A stretch of 59,485 nucleotides of DNA, taken from assembly GCF_003943415.1 (NCBI RefSeq), contig NZ_RJPK01000006.1, positions 251-59,735 of the forward strand, written 5' to 3'. Positions 40,341 to 49,347 of this stretch are shown here, piece after piece (position 1 is the first letter of the stretch; every line of letters begins with the position of its first letter). The position numbers and the translations under genes were made by a program. The notes under the pieces were generated by a model. It made no database searches. It was given only the letters and a program-made list of their open reading frames with translations, and was not told the origin of the DNA. This DNA comes from Streptococcus oralis (GTDB taxonomy: Bacteria > Bacillota > Bacilli > Lactobacillales > Streptococcaceae).

Positions 40341-42081
40341 CTTCTTCTACTTGTAAGCTGAGTTCCTCTAGTTGTTTGAGAGTGACTGTTGATGGGGCTT
40401 GTGTCATTGGGTCAGTTGCCTTGTTGTTCTTAGGAAAGGCAATGACTTCACGGATATTTTCTTCTCCTGCTAAGAGCATCACAAAACGATCAAGCCCGAT
40501 AGCCAAACCTCCATGTGGTGGGAAACCATAATCCATAGCTTCCAATAGGAAACCAAACTGGTCATTTGCTTCTTCAGCTGAGAAACCAAGAGCCTTGAAC
40601 ATGCGTTCTTGAAGGTCTTTTTGGTTGATACGAAGGCTACCACCACCAAGCTCATAACCGTTCAAGACAATATCGTAAGCAATGGCACGAACCTTAGCCA
40701 AATCACCTTCTAATTCGTGAGCTGTCTCTTCCTGTGGAAGGGTAAATGGATGGTGGGCGCTCATGTAGCGACCTTCTTCTTCAGACCATTCAAACATTGG
40801 CCAGTCAACCACCCAAAGGAAGTTGAACTTATCGTTATCAATCAAGCCAAGCTCTTTGGCGATACGGCCACGAAGGGCACCTAGTGTTGCATTGGCTACC
40901 TCAAGCGTATCTGCTACAAAGAGAACCAAATCCTTATCTTCAAGACCAAGTGCTGCTGTCAAGTCTGCTTGGATATCAGTCAAGAACTTGGCAACTGGTC
41001 CATTTAATTCTCCATCAACCACCTTGACCCAAGCAAGACCTTTAGCACCGTACTGCTTGGCTACTTCGGTCATCTTGTCAATGTCTTTACGTGAGTAGTT
41101 GTCCGCTGCGCCTTTGACTACAATGGCTTTAACGACAGGTGCTTCTGAAAAGACTTTGAAATCAACACCTTTGACCACTTCTGTCAGGTCCTGAAGCAAC
41201 ATATCAAAACGGGTATCGGGTTTGTCAGAACCATAAAGAGCCATCGCGTCATCGTACTTCATACGAGGGAATGGAAGTGTTACTTCGATGCCTTTGGTTT
41301 CTTTCATCACGCGCGCAATCAAGCCTTCTGTGATATCTTGGATTTCTTGCTCACTAAGGAAAGACGTTTCCAAGTCGACCTGAGTAAACTCAGGCTGACG
41401 GTCACCACGCAAGTCCTCGTCACGGAAACATTTGACGATTTGGTAATAGCGGTCGAAACCAGCATTCATCAAGAGCTGTTTGGTAATCTGTGGGCTTTGA
41501 GGAAGAGCGTAGAAATGCCCTTTATTGACACGAGATGGTACCAAATAGTCACGCGCCCCTTCTGGCGTTGACTTCGAAAGGAATGGCGTCTCCACATCGA
41601 TAAATTCCAACTCATCCAAGTAGTTACGGATAGAGTGGGTCACTTTAGCACGAAGTTTAAGATTTTCCAACATCTCTGGACGACGAAGGTCGAGGTAACG
41701 GTAACGCAAACGTGTATCGTCATTGGCCTCAATCCCATCTTTAATTTCAAAAGGTGTTGTTTTGGCTGTATTCAGCACAGTAAGAACTGTCACGTTCAAC
41801 TCAACCGCACCTGTTGGCAACTTATCATTGGCTTGCTCACGCGCAACGACTTGACCAGTCACCTCGATAACAAATTCGCTACGAAGGCTTTCAGCTGTTG
41901 CCATAACCTCTGCAGAAACTTTTTCAGGGTTGATAACCAACTGCATGATCCCTTCACGGTCACGAAGGTCGATAAAAATCAAACCACCAAGGTCACGACG
42001 ACGCCCAACCCATCCTTTCAAGGTAATTTCTTGTCCGATGTGTTCCTCACGAACACGACCAGCATACATACTACGTTTCAT
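40318..42081 (-). CDS. aspS: Aspartyl-tRNA synthetase
   Basis: The 587-residue class IIb synthetase has an N-terminal OB-fold ([22 protein letters not shown]), motif 2 ([18 protein letters not shown]), a bacterial GAD insert (about 300-410) and motif 3 ([13 protein letters not shown]). GGAG precedes the start. It ends in an overlap with the YitT-family gene. Confidence 0.97.
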   Translation of the reverse strand: MKRSMYAGRVREEHIGQEITLKGWVGRRRDLGGLIFIDLRDREGIMQLVINPEKVSAEVMATAESLRSEFVIEVTGQVVAREQANDKLPTGAVELNVTVLTVLNTAKTTPFEIKDGIEANDDTRLRYRYLDLRRPEMLENLKLRAKVTHSIRNYLDELEFIDVETPFLSKSTPEGARDYLVPSRVNKGHFYALPQSPQITKQLLMNAGFDRYYQIVKCFRDEDLRGDRQPEFTQVDLETSFLSEQEIQDITEGLIARVMKETKGIEVTLPFPRMKYDDAMALYGSDKPDTRFDMLLQDLTEVVKGVDFKVFSEAPVVKAIVVKGAADNYSRKDIDKMTEVAKQYGAKGLAWVKVVDGELNGPVAKFLTDIQADLTAALGLEDKDLVLFVADTLEVANATLGALRGRIAKELGLIDNDKFNFLWVVDWPMFEWSEEEGRYMSAHHPFTLPQEETAHELEGDLAKVRAIAYDIVLNGYELGGGSLRINQKDLQERMFKALGFSAEEANDQFGFLLEAMDYGFPPHGGLAIGLDRFVMLLAGEENIREVIAFPKNNKATDPMTQAPSTVTLKQLEELSLQVEEDETSKTN

Positions 42082-42192
42082 GTTTTCTCTCCTCTTTTAT
42101 TCTGTTACTATTTTACCATAAAAGCGCAGGCTCTTCATGAAAATCAGCAGAAAAGTTTGATTGTCTTTAGAAATCAAAACAAACAGACAAAA

Positions 42193-42217
42193 AATCCGAT
42201 GAAAACGTCATCGGATT
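42193..42217 (-). terminator. Terminator of the small membrane-protein operon
   Basis: A perfect 10-bp stem AATCCGATGA / TCATCGGATT with a 5-nt loop is followed by TTTT on the minus strand, 16 nt after the 72-residue gene. Confidence 0.85.
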
Positions 42218-42232
42218 CTCTGATTATGATTC

Positions 42233-42451
42233 TTAACCTTTTTTACGCTTTTCAGCAATCTCAGCTGCCTTTTTAGGTAGAACAATCTCCGTTGCATAAG
42301 CCGAAGCAAAACGCAAGACACCTGCAATAGGCGCAAAGACAACTGCTAGATAGTTGTAAAAGAAGTCGCCTTTAAAGGCATAGGCAAGTGCCCCGATGAT
42401 AAAGAAAAGAACGACCGCCTGTATCACTGCTAATAAAATTACTCGTTTCAT
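42233..42451 (-). CDS. Small two-helix membrane protein, unknown
   Basis: A 72-residue protein with two predicted helices (about 4-27 and 32-53) and a basic tail (KKAAEIAEKRKKG). It has a GGAGG site and is the last gene of the HTH-controlled membrane operon. I do not recognise the family. Confidence 0.7.
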   Translation of the reverse strand: MKRVILLAVIQAVVLFFIIGALAYAFKGDFFYNYLAVVFAPIAGVLRFASAYATEIVLPKKAAEIAEKRKKG

Positions 42452-42468
42452 GTGACCTCCTGACTCTA

Positions 42469-43110
42469 TTATAGCATGAGTATCATCAAAAAGCCGATTA
42501 AATTATTCAAAGCGTGTAAAGAAATGCTATAAAGAAGACCTTTTCGACTCACATAAGCCAGACCCAAACTCAATCCCAGACTGGCATAAACTAAAAACTG
42601 TTGCAAAGTTCCTGGAAAATGAATCAAGGCAAAAAGCACACTCGATACGAGGAGAAACAGAGCTGTCTGTTTGCTGTTGTTCTGTTTAGGAAAGAGATAG
42701 CGCGCTAACATCCCTCTAAAAATGAGTTCTTCTGTCAGAGGAGCAAAGACCACCACCATAAAGAAACCAAAGACAGGCTGAGCCAATGTCAATTGTGATA
42801 CGATTTGTTGATTGACCGACGGATCATCTGGCAAAAAGAACTGGGCTGTAATCGCCACTAGCAAAACCAGTGTTGGCAACCAGATATAACGATTAAAAGC
42901 CGTCGTCTGGATGCTAACTTTTTCTGTCTGATACCACTTGTAAACTCCATAAACATAGGCCCCTGACAGGGCGATATAGAGTGGCAAAACTCCAAAGATT
43001 GAAGCCCCTAGTCCAAGAGCTGATAAAGCCATACTCTGAACCAGACCATAGCCAAAGAAAAAGGATACAACAGCTAGAAGAAACCAGCCAAGATTTTTAA
43101 GTAATTTCAT
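42469..43110 (-). CDS. CPBP-family intramembrane metalloprotease (Abi/CAAX-like)
   Basis: A 213-residue, roughly seven-helix protein with the CPBP motifs: EELIFRG (Glu-Glu-x3-Arg), a His in FALIHFPG and a final HALNNLIG. In Gram-positive bacteria such proteins often act in bacteriocin processing or self-immunity. No bacteriocin peptide is seen nearby, so immunity or membrane-protein quality control is only inferred. It lies between unknown membrane proteins of the same operon. Confidence 0.88.
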   Translation of the reverse strand: MKLLKNLGWFLLAVVSFFFGYGLVQSMALSALGLGASIFGVLPLYIALSGAYVYGVYKWYQTEKVSIQTTAFNRYIWLPTLVLLVAITAQFFLPDDPSVNQQIVSQLTLAQPVFGFFMVVVFAPLTEELIFRGMLARYLFPKQNNSKQTALFLLVSSVLFALIHFPGTLQQFLVYASLGLSLGLAYVSRKGLLYSISLHALNNLIGFLMILML

Positions 43111-43119
43111 AAAAGACTC

Positions 43120-43854
43120 CTATTTGAAATAGCGTTTTACCATAGGTAACTGCATTACATTGATGTAAATATGGATAGTTCCTACGAGCAAGAAAGCTAG
43201 TAACTGAATCTCTCCTGTCAATAAAGAAAAGAGATCAATCAGAAAGTAGAGACCTGGCAAAACATACTGATTTAATTGGAATAAAACCCGAAAACTCTGT
43301 TCCAAATTAGCCTGACGCTCCCCTTCATCATAAGAATTTATATAGTCCAAAACATCCTTTGGTGTAGAGAAGAATTCCAAATCAAACTGACGAACGATTG
43401 CAATTGTTTTATAGAGATATTTTTGAGCACTGAAAACCATCGCTAATGCTAAAAAAGAAAGATATAATGTTAGATAGCTTACATTCAGTACAATTACTTC
43501 ACTTCCTGAAATGAAGAGAGACAATAAAATCGCTACGCCTGTTATATTAAAAGCGATGGTTCCAAACTCAAGATTACGATACATTTGCACATAATAGGTT
43601 TCATTCAGATCATCATCCATTTCCTCTTGATACAAGGAGTGAAACTTTCTACTTTTCTTTAAGAAATTGAAAGTCAAAAGAATGCTAATAAAACCTAACA
43701 GTAAACAAATAGCTGATATCCATGGTATCAAGACCTTTACATCTAAAATAGTTCCATGGGATTCTGCACGTGTCTTAAACATCCCTGCAAAACTGCCCAA
43801 GAAACCTCCCAAGACAACAGCCGCTAAAAATAACAATCCACGTTTCTTTTTCAT
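43120..43854 (-). CDS. DUF3169-like membrane protein
   Basis: A 244-residue protein with about six helices in pairs and a polar middle region (EEMDDDLNETYYVQMYRNLEFG). It resembles DUF3169 proteins, of unknown function, that lie beside HTH regulators in streptococci. The start MKKKRG has GAGG 6 nt upstream. It ends 9 nt before the CPBP gene. Confidence 0.75.
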   Translation of the reverse strand: MKKKRGLLFLAAVVLGGFLGSFAGMFKTRAESHGTILDVKVLIPWISAICLLLGFISILLTFNFLKKSRKFHSLYQEEMDDDLNETYYVQMYRNLEFGTIAFNITGVAILLSLFISGSEVIVLNVSYLTLYLSFLALAMVFSAQKYLYKTIAIVRQFDLEFFSTPKDVLDYINSYDEGERQANLEQSFRVLFQLNQYVLPGLYFLIDLFSLLTGEIQLLAFLLVGTIHIYINVMQLPMVKRYFK

Positions 43855-43872
43855 ATTCATCCTCTTTCTAAA

Positions 43873-44223
43873 CTAAACCAAGCCAACCAACCAGTGACCA
43901 AACGCTTTGCCTGATTCAAAAATAGATGTCAATCCCTCTGAACCAAGTGATACTAAAATCAAACAGACAGCAAACAAGAGAATAGCTTGGTTTCTCGCTT
44001 TTTTTGCTCCATCTCCCAAGGGTTCATTGCCAAGCCAACCTGCTAGATATGCATAGAGAGTTACTGTTATAATCCCAATCTCTGTCGAAGAGAGAAACAG
44101 CAAGACTGTCACCAAACGAACGATATTGGCTTGAATGTTAAAATAATTGCCTAAACCTGCACAAACACCTGCAAGTTCTTTGTGTTCAGTATCTACTTGA
44201 AAATCTGCTAAAAACTTTTTCAT
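43873..44223 (-). CDS. PspC-domain protein
   Basis: The 116-residue protein has an N-terminal PspC domain (HKELAGVCAGLGNYFNIQANIVRLVTVLL) with its helix, then two further hydrophobic segments. PspC domains sense or respond to membrane stress. AGGAG lies 7 nt before the chosen ATG; the gene begins 2 nt after the upstream small membrane gene. Confidence 0.85.
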   Translation of the reverse strand: MKKFLADFQVDTEHKELAGVCAGLGNYFNIQANIVRLVTVLLFLSSTEIGIITVTLYAYLAGWLGNEPLGDGAKKARNQAILLFAVCLILVSLGSEGLTSIFESGKAFGHWLVGLV

Positions 44224-44225
44224 AT

Positions 44226-44423
44226 TCATTCTCCTTTTTCACTTGCTAGATTTTTGGTTTTCTTTTCAATCCATTCAACTACTGGGATGAGAGCAAAGTA
44301 GGCCCAAACAAATTGGTCACTTTGATACGGATTAAACCAGCCTAGGTCCATCCCAATCAGTAGAAACACACTGACTAATAGAGCTATGGCAACTACATAA
44401 TAGATTACTTTATACTTGTTCAT
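44226..44423 (-). CDS. Small membrane protein, paralogue A
   Basis: A 65-residue protein starting MNKYKVIYYV with two helices and a Lys-rich tail (EKKTKNLASEKGE). It shares its first nine residues and overall layout with the gene just upstream, so the pair arose by tandem duplication. Function unknown. Confidence 0.7.
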   Translation of the reverse strand: MNKYKVIYYVVAIALLVSVFLLIGMDLGWFNPYQSDQFVWAYFALIPVVEWIEKKTKNLASEKGE

Positions 44424-44598
44424 CATTTTTCTCCTTCTTCTTTAACCAATTGAAAATGGACAAGAGGACTAAATTAATCCAAAACAAATACTTACTTTCA
44501 ACAAAATAAAACCAACCGAATAATGTTCCAATCATAGCGAAAGCATTCACAATAAAGGCAAAAACACTCATATAATAAATCACTTTATACTTGTTCAT
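44410..44598 (-). CDS. Small membrane protein, paralogue B
   Basis: A 62-residue protein starting MNKYKVIYYM, two helices and a tail LKKKEKNDEQV. The start ATG overlaps the HTH gene's TGA by one base, with GGAGGA at the end of that gene serving as ribosome binding site; it overlaps the next paralogue. Translation of all three is therefore coupled. Confidence 0.7.
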   Translation of the reverse strand: MNKYKVIYYMSVFAFIVNAFAMIGTLFGWFYFVESKYLFWINLVLLSIFNWLKKKEKNDEQV

Positions 44599-44801
44599 CA
44601 CTCGTCCTCCTCCAAGCGAAATACCGATTCGACTGTTTCGTTGAAAATTTGAGATATTTTCAGGGCAATGACAATGGACGGGGTGTACTCATCCCGTTCT
44701 AGTAGGCTAATGGTCTGTCTGGAAACCCCTGCTAACTTGGCCAGTTCGGTCTGATTGAGACCATCGCGAGCCCGAAGCTCTTTTAAACGATTTTTAAGCA
44801 T
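44598..44801 (-). CDS. YozG-like helix-turn-helix repressor
   Basis: A 67-residue Cro/CI-type HTH protein consisting of little more than the DNA-binding domain (NQTELAKLAGVSRQTISLLERDEYTPSIVIALKIS). The ATG at 44801 follows an AAGGAGAAAGGA site. It is the first gene of a seven-gene membrane operon and likely represses its own promoter through the palindrome covering the -35 box. Confidence 0.9.
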   Translation of the reverse strand: MLKNRLKELRARDGLNQTELAKLAGVSRQTISLLERDEYTPSIVIALKISQIFNETVESVFRLEEDE

Positions 44802-44831
44802 TCCTTTCTCCTTTTCTCTTAACTTGCTTAC

Positions 44832-44877
44832 ATTGTAACACATCTTTTTCTTTTTGACAACAATATTTGTCAAAAAG
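44832..44877 (-). promoter_or_regulatory. Promoter and palindromic operator of the membrane operon
   Basis: Minus strand: TTGTCA (complement of 44855-44860), 17-bp spacer, TACAAT (complement of 44832-44837). An 11-bp perfect inverted repeat, CTTTTTGACAA (44850-44860) and TTGTCAAAAAG (44867-44877) with a 6-bp centre, covers the -35 box. A dimeric HTH protein bound there would exclude polymerase. Confidence 0.8.
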
Positions 44878-44909
44878 TTTATGATTTTTGTCATTTTGCA
44901 AAAGAAAAA

Positions 44910-44931
44910 GGTCAGGAGTAGGTTCCTGACC
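44910..44931 (-). terminator. Terminator of hisS
   Basis: GGTCAGGA / TCCTGACC with a 6-nt loop and TTTTTC on the minus strand, 14 nt after the hisS stop codon. Confidence 0.85.
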
Positions 44932-44944
44932 AGTTTTTCTACTA

Positions 44945-46225
44945 TTAAAAGCCTAATTTTTCAAAGATTTCTGAGAAATTTTGATTGATAGCATCAAGCG
45001 ACACTTGCAGTTCTTCTCGAGTTTGGTTGTTCTTGACTGTCACTTGTCCGCTTTCGACTTCACTCTCTCCTAAGGTGATGAGGGTCTTAGCCGCAAAGAC
45101 ATCAGCTGACTTGAACTGAGCTTTGAGTTTACGGTTGAGGTAATCACGCTCTGCCTTGAATCCTTGTTGGCGAAGAGCTTGTACCAATTCCAAGGCCTTA
45201 ACATTTGCTCCTTCACCCAAGACTGCGATATAAACATCTAGAGCGTTCTCTATAGGAAGGGCCACACCTTGCTTTTCAAGGATGAGAAGTAATCGTTCTA
45301 CACCAAGGCCAAATCCAAATCCAGCAGTTTCAGGGCCTCCAAAATAAGAAACCAAACCATCGTAGCGACCACCCGCACAGACGGTCAAGTCATTGCCCTC
45401 GATTTCTGTGATGAACTCGAAAATGGTGTGGTTGTAGTAGTCCAGACCACGCACCATATTGGTATCGATGATGTAATCTACTCCAAGATTTTCCAACATT
45501 TGACGCACAGCATCAAAATGAGCTTGACTTTCTTCATCAAGGAAGTCCAAGATAGACGGCGCATTCTCTACTGCCTCCTTGTCTTCTTTTTCCTTAGAGT
45601 CCAAGACACGAAGAGGATTTTCCTCCAAACGACGTTGGCTATCCTTAGACAAGGTTTCCTTGAGCGGTGTCAAATAGTCGATCAAAGCCTGACGATAGGC
45701 AGCACGGCTCTCAGGATTTCCAAGAGTGTTGAGGTGTAGTTTGACACCTTGGATGCCGATTTCTTTCAAGAAATGAGCTGCCATAGCGATGGTTTCCACA
45801 TCGGTAGCTGGATTGCTAGAGCCAAAACACTCAACACCGATCTGGTGGAACTGGCGCAAACGACCTGCCTGTGGACGCTCATAACGGAACATAGGTCCCA
45901 TGTAATAGAACTTACTTGGCTTTTGCACTTCTGGAGCAAAGAGTTTATTTTCCACATAGGAACGAACAACGGGCGCAGTTCCTTCTGGACGAAGAGTGAT
46001 ATGGCGGTCACCCTTGTCATAGAAATCGTACATTTCCTTGGTTACGATATCGGTTGTATCTCCGACAGAGCGACTGATAACCTCGTAATGCTCAAAAATA
46101 GGCGTACGCACTTCCGCATAGTTATAGCGCTTGAAAATTTCACGGGCAAAGCCCTCAACGTACTGCCACTTGGCAGATTCAGCAGGTAAAATATCCTGCG
46201 TTCCTTTTGGTTTTTGTAATTTCAT
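44945..46225 (-). CDS. hisS: Histidyl-tRNA synthetase
   Basis: The 426-residue class II synthetase shows motif 2 ([16 protein letters not shown]), the histidine-specific [12 protein letters not shown] and CAGGRYDGL segments, motif 3 (GFGLGVERL) and a C-terminal anticodon-binding domain (about 330-420). GAGG lies 7 nt upstream of the start. No T-box is seen in the short upstream region. Confidence 0.97.
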   Translation of the reverse strand: MKLQKPKGTQDILPAESAKWQYVEGFAREIFKRYNYAEVRTPIFEHYEVISRSVGDTTDIVTKEMYDFYDKGDRHITLRPEGTAPVVRSYVENKLFAPEVQKPSKFYYMGPMFRYERPQAGRLRQFHQIGVECFGSSNPATDVETIAMAAHFLKEIGIQGVKLHLNTLGNPESRAAYRQALIDYLTPLKETLSKDSQRRLEENPLRVLDSKEKEDKEAVENAPSILDFLDEESQAHFDAVRQMLENLGVDYIIDTNMVRGLDYYNHTIFEFITEIEGNDLTVCAGGRYDGLVSYFGGPETAGFGFGLGVERLLLILEKQGVALPIENALDVYIAVLGEGANVKALELVQALRQQGFKAERDYLNRKLKAQFKSADVFAAKTLITLGESEVESGQVTVKNNQTREELQVSLDAINQNFSEIFEKLGF

Positions 46226-46303
46226 AGGGAATCCTCTTTAAACTTAATAGTCTTATTTTACCATAAATAGAGGGATTAAAACAGCATGAAAAAAAATTAG
46301 GAT

Positions 46304-47551
46304 TCAAATATCATTTTTGAGATTAAGACTTGTCAGAAGGATAGCCAGCAAGGAAAGTCCAACAAATAAGATCCAGGTCAACTGCATATCCCATACGGCT
46401 ACAAGTGAAAAACAGGCTGTTCCCACAGGAATAGAGAGGGTAAAGAGAAGATTTAAAAAATTGCTGGTACGAGCTAGAACCTCTGGAGCTAGATTTTTCA
46501 TGAGCATGGCACTAATCTTTGGTGAAACTTTACCAGACACATACAGAGTTAAAAAGAGAAATAGTAAACCAAGCACGACTTGATTGAATAAATTAGCTAG
46601 ACCAACTAGACTGAGTCCTAAGGTCGCCCACATCATCAATCTAGGCAAGGACTGCTTCCCAAAATAATCATTACCCGTAAGGCTACTGATGATGATTGCT
46701 ACTAAAACACAGACTTGATTGATAAATAGTGCCTCTGTGTAAGAAAAATTCAAGAGTGAATGGCTCAAAAAGAAGATGTTATAAATGCCTCCCAAAGCAC
46801 CACCCAAGGCATTGATAAGCAAGACAGCAAAGAGCATAAAACCAAAGTTTTTCTGTCCACTTTTAAGAAAAACGAGACGTAAATTTCGGTAAATTGTTAG
46901 GAACTGGTCTTTGATAGAAAGCTTCTCATTTTTTAGGGTTTCACCATCAGGAGATGAAATTGACAGGCTTAATTTGCTTTTTCCTAAAAAGAGAATAGCG
47001 GCTGATACTAGGAAAAAACAGGCATTGATTCCCGCAACGAGAGAAAAATTATTGACCGATAGTCCTAAGAGCCAGACTCCGAAAGCTTGACCACCAATAG
47101 CTGAAATATAGGTGATAAACTGGGAAAAAGAATAAGCCTCCATCAAATCATTTTCAGCTACTTTTTCCTTAATGAGAGGCATGCGCAAACCACCAGCAAA
47201 ATCACTGATTATATCACTAATGACATTGATTAAACACAGGATAGAAAAGGCAAATAAACTAGCTTGCTGAACAACTAAAGCTGCTAGAAAAAATAAAACT
47301 GCCTGAAACAAACCGCTATAGACCATCCATTTGACCTTGTCCCTCGTGTAATCTGCCCGAATCCCTACAAAAACTGTAAAGAGAGTCGGAAGAATCATCA
47401 CAATATTCGCCATAGCAACCGCAAAAGAGGCTTGTGGCAAGGTCGATGCATAGACGATAAATACCAGGTTAAAAATTGAAGCACCAAAAGCATTGAAGAA
47501 TCGTGATAAAGTCAACAGTCGATAAGCTTGATTTTTGAACAATAGTTTCAT
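46304..47551 (-). CDS. MFS-type transporter
   Basis: A 415-residue protein with about twelve helices of the major facilitator superfamily; the loop IRADYTRDKVKWM after helix 2 is a divergent MFS motif A. It resembles drug- or macrolide-efflux-like streptococcal MFS proteins. Its substrate is not evident. AAGGGAG precedes the start. The leader contains a BOX element, and rgg lies upstream on the same strand. Confidence 0.88.
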   Translation of the reverse strand: MKLLFKNQAYRLLTLSRFFNAFGASIFNLVFIVYASTLPQASFAVAMANIVMILPTLFTVFVGIRADYTRDKVKWMVYSGLFQAVLFFLAALVVQQASLFAFSILCLINVISDIISDFAGGLRMPLIKEKVAENDLMEAYSFSQFITYISAIGGQAFGVWLLGLSVNNFSLVAGINACFFLVSAAILFLGKSKLSLSISSPDGETLKNEKLSIKDQFLTIYRNLRLVFLKSGQKNFGFMLFAVLLINALGGALGGIYNIFFLSHSLLNFSYTEALFINQVCVLVAIIISSLTGNDYFGKQSLPRLMMWATLGLSLVGLANLFNQVVLGLLFLFLTLYVSGKVSPKISAMLMKNLAPEVLARTSNFLNLLFTLSIPVGTACFSLVAVWDMQLTWILFVGLSLLAILLTSLNLKNDI

Positions 47552-47575
47552 AGATAATCTCCCTTCTTGTTCGAA

Positions 47576-47680
47576 TACTCAATGAAAATCAAAGAGCAAA
47601 CTAGGAAGCTAGCCGAAGGCTGTACTTGAGTACGGCAAGGTGAAGCTGACGTGGTTTGAATTTGATTTTCGAAGAGTATA
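47576..47680 (-). repeat. BOX element (boxA-boxB-boxC), short form
   Basis: Read on the minus strand it runs from boxA (TATACTCTTCGAAAATC... ACGTCAGC) through a shortened boxB (CTTGCCGTACTCAAGTAC) to boxC (GCTAGCTTCCTAG... TTTTCATTGAGTA). These are the known parts of pneumococcal BOX repeats, mobilised in trans. It lies upstream of the MFS gene. Confidence 0.85.
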
Positions 47681-47765
47681 AGTTCTATATGAAGTATGAC
47701 TACAGTATAGCACTTAGAAATTTAAGAGGGAGAACTTTTGAATATATGCAACACACAAAATAAGC

Positions 47766-47818
47766 AAAAAAACGATAGAACTTCTTTAATGGCCTGAGAG
47801 AGATCAGGAGTTCTATCG
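47766..47818 (-). terminator. Terminator of rgg
   Basis: Two stacked stems, CGATAGAACT / AGTTCTATCG outside and TCAGG/CCTGA inside, precede TTTTTTT on the minus strand about 40 nt after the rgg stop codon. Confidence 0.85.
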
Positions 47819-47855
47819 CTTCAAATTTTAAATCATTTTCTTAATTTGCAGATAT

Positions 47856-48707
47856 TCAACAATCGGTCGTTTTTCGATAGTATTCAGCAGATTTATTACA
47901 GCCAAGCATCTCAAAAATATGGACAGCATCTTCCATCTTTTTCTGCCCTTCCTTGACTCTACCCTGCTTGCTATCAAGAAGACCTTCAGCCCACAAATAG
48001 ACAATTCGGAAATAGGTCTCATTTTCCTTGTAGAAATGCTCTTTGATGACACGTTTAAAATAAGAGGCATTGGTAAATTCTTCACACTCAATGCTGGCTA
48101 AAAAGCCATTCAATAGTATAGTGTGAAACAGATTTCGATTACCAGACATTTCCATTAGAAAATCAGATTTACGTACCATTTCTCGTACATATCTAGTAAA
48201 AAGAGAAACAGATAGAAATGGTGAACTGACTGAAAATAAATTGAGTTCATAGATTCCCCAAATCTCGGTAGAAAACAAATAATCATGAAGGACTTTCCCT
48301 TCCTCTGCTGTTAACTCTACCCTTTCATCCATGCTCTTCATATAAGACTTGATAATGATGGCATTTAGAATATGTTTCTGTTTGTTTTGAGAATGGGCAT
48401 GCTTTTGATACTCCTTGCGATACAAGTCCTCAAGCGGAGCTATATTCTTTGGATCCAAGACATCTGTGATTTCTTTTCTCAACTCAGAATCTGTATCATA
48501 CTGAAAACCTCTCGTCAGAAAGAGGATTTCCTCTACACTAGCAGATATATTTTCTAGGGCAAATAGAAACTTTTCCACCGAAAGCTCACTCTGACCTGTT
48601 TCAAATCGGGACAACATGGACGGCGAAAATTGTCCCCCAGTTGCTTGTCTCAGCGAGATATTTCTTGACTCTCGTAATTGTCTAAAGACTTTTCCAATCT
48701 GCTCCAT
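47856..48707 (-). CDS. Rgg/GadR/MutR-family transcriptional regulator
   Basis: The 283-residue regulator has an N-terminal HTH (residues about 6-60, LRQATGGQFSPSMLSRFETGQSELS) and a helical TPR-like C-terminal domain that in this family binds short peptides. I found no short hydrophobic peptide gene beside it, so it may be an orphan or sense a peptide made elsewhere. It is divergent from the SufT-like gene; the MFS gene downstream is a possible target. Confidence 0.9.
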   Translation of the reverse strand: MEQIGKVFRQLRESRNISLRQATGGQFSPSMLSRFETGQSELSVEKFLFALENISASVEEILFLTRGFQYDTDSELRKEITDVLDPKNIAPLEDLYRKEYQKHAHSQNKQKHILNAIIIKSYMKSMDERVELTAEEGKVLHDYLFSTEIWGIYELNLFSVSSPFLSVSLFTRYVREMVRKSDFLMEMSGNRNLFHTILLNGFLASIECEEFTNASYFKRVIKEHFYKENETYFRIVYLWAEGLLDSKQGRVKEGQKKMEDAVHIFEMLGCNKSAEYYRKTTDC

Positions 48708-48830
48708 AGACTTCCCCTTAATTGAGTATTTTCTTCATTTTATCATATTTTTCAGAAAATTCATCAAAAACTTGCCAAATTGTCAGAATTATGAGAAAAT
48801 AGAGGATATTTGTCACGTGGAGGGACTGTT

Positions 48831-49172
48831 ATGAGAGACGATATCAAAATCAATGACCGAGCTTTGGCCTTACAAGATCAAATTATCGAAAAACTAGAGA
48901 AGGTTTTTGATACAGATGTGGAATTGGATGTTTACAATCTAGGGCTGATTTATGAAATCAGTCTAGATGAAACAGGTCTCTGCAAGATTGTCATGACCTT
49001 CACCGACACTGCCTGCGATTGCGCCGAAAGCCTGCCTATCGAAATCGTCGCAGGTCTGAAACAAATCGAGGGTATCGAAGATGTCAAGGTTGAAGTTACC
49101 TGGTCACCTGCTTGGAAGATCACACGAATCAGTCGCTACGGCCGCATTGCCCTTGGACTGCCACCTCGTTAA
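48831..49172 (+). CDS. SufT/DUF59-family iron-sulfur assembly factor
   Basis: The 113-residue MIP18/PaaD-like protein carries the family's DTACDCAESLP segment with two Cys and a VEVTWSPAW motif. Members help load Fe-S clusters. The Fe-S enzyme IlvD is encoded convergently nearby, perhaps by chance. GGAGGG lies 6 nt before the ATG at 48831. Its stop codon touches a BOX element. Confidence 0.88.
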   Translation: MRDDIKINDRALALQDQIIEKLEKVFDTDVELDVYNLGLIYEISLDETGLCKIVMTFTDTACDCAESLPIEIVAGLKQIEGIEDVKVEVTWSPAWKITRISRYGRIALGLPPR

Positions 49173-49286
49173 TACTCTTCAAAAATCAAATTCAAACCAC
49201 GTCAGCTTTATCTCCAACCTCAAAGCTGTGCTTTGAGCAACCTGCGCCTAGCTTTCTAGTTTGCTCTTTGATTTTTATTGAGTATA
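49172..49286 (+). repeat. BOX element (boxA-boxB-boxC)
   Basis: On the plus strand boxA (ATACTCTTCAAAAATC... ACGTCAGC), boxB with a CTCAAAGCTGTGCTTTGAG stem, and boxC (CTAGCTTTCTAGTTTG... TTTATTGAGTATA). It begins at the last base of the SufT-like stop codon and may provide its 3' end structure. Confidence 0.88.
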
Positions 49287-49316
49287 AGCAGGCAAATCAC
49301 TTTTGAAGATGAAAAG

Positions 49317-49340
49317 AAGCAAGCCGAAAATGGCTTGCTT
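49317..49340. terminator. Bidirectional terminator between BOX and ilvD
   Basis: A perfect 9-bp stem AAGCAAGCC / GGCTTGCTT with a 6-nt loop; TTTTCTT follows on the plus strand and CTTTTC on the minus strand. It ends 8 nt before the ilvD stop codon. Confidence 0.85.
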
Positions 49341-49347
49341 TTCTTGT

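Noticed and set aside
47828..48091. 87-codon minus-strand frame overlapping the end of rgg
   Set aside because: It is a shifted frame inside rgg, with biased composition and no ribosome binding site.
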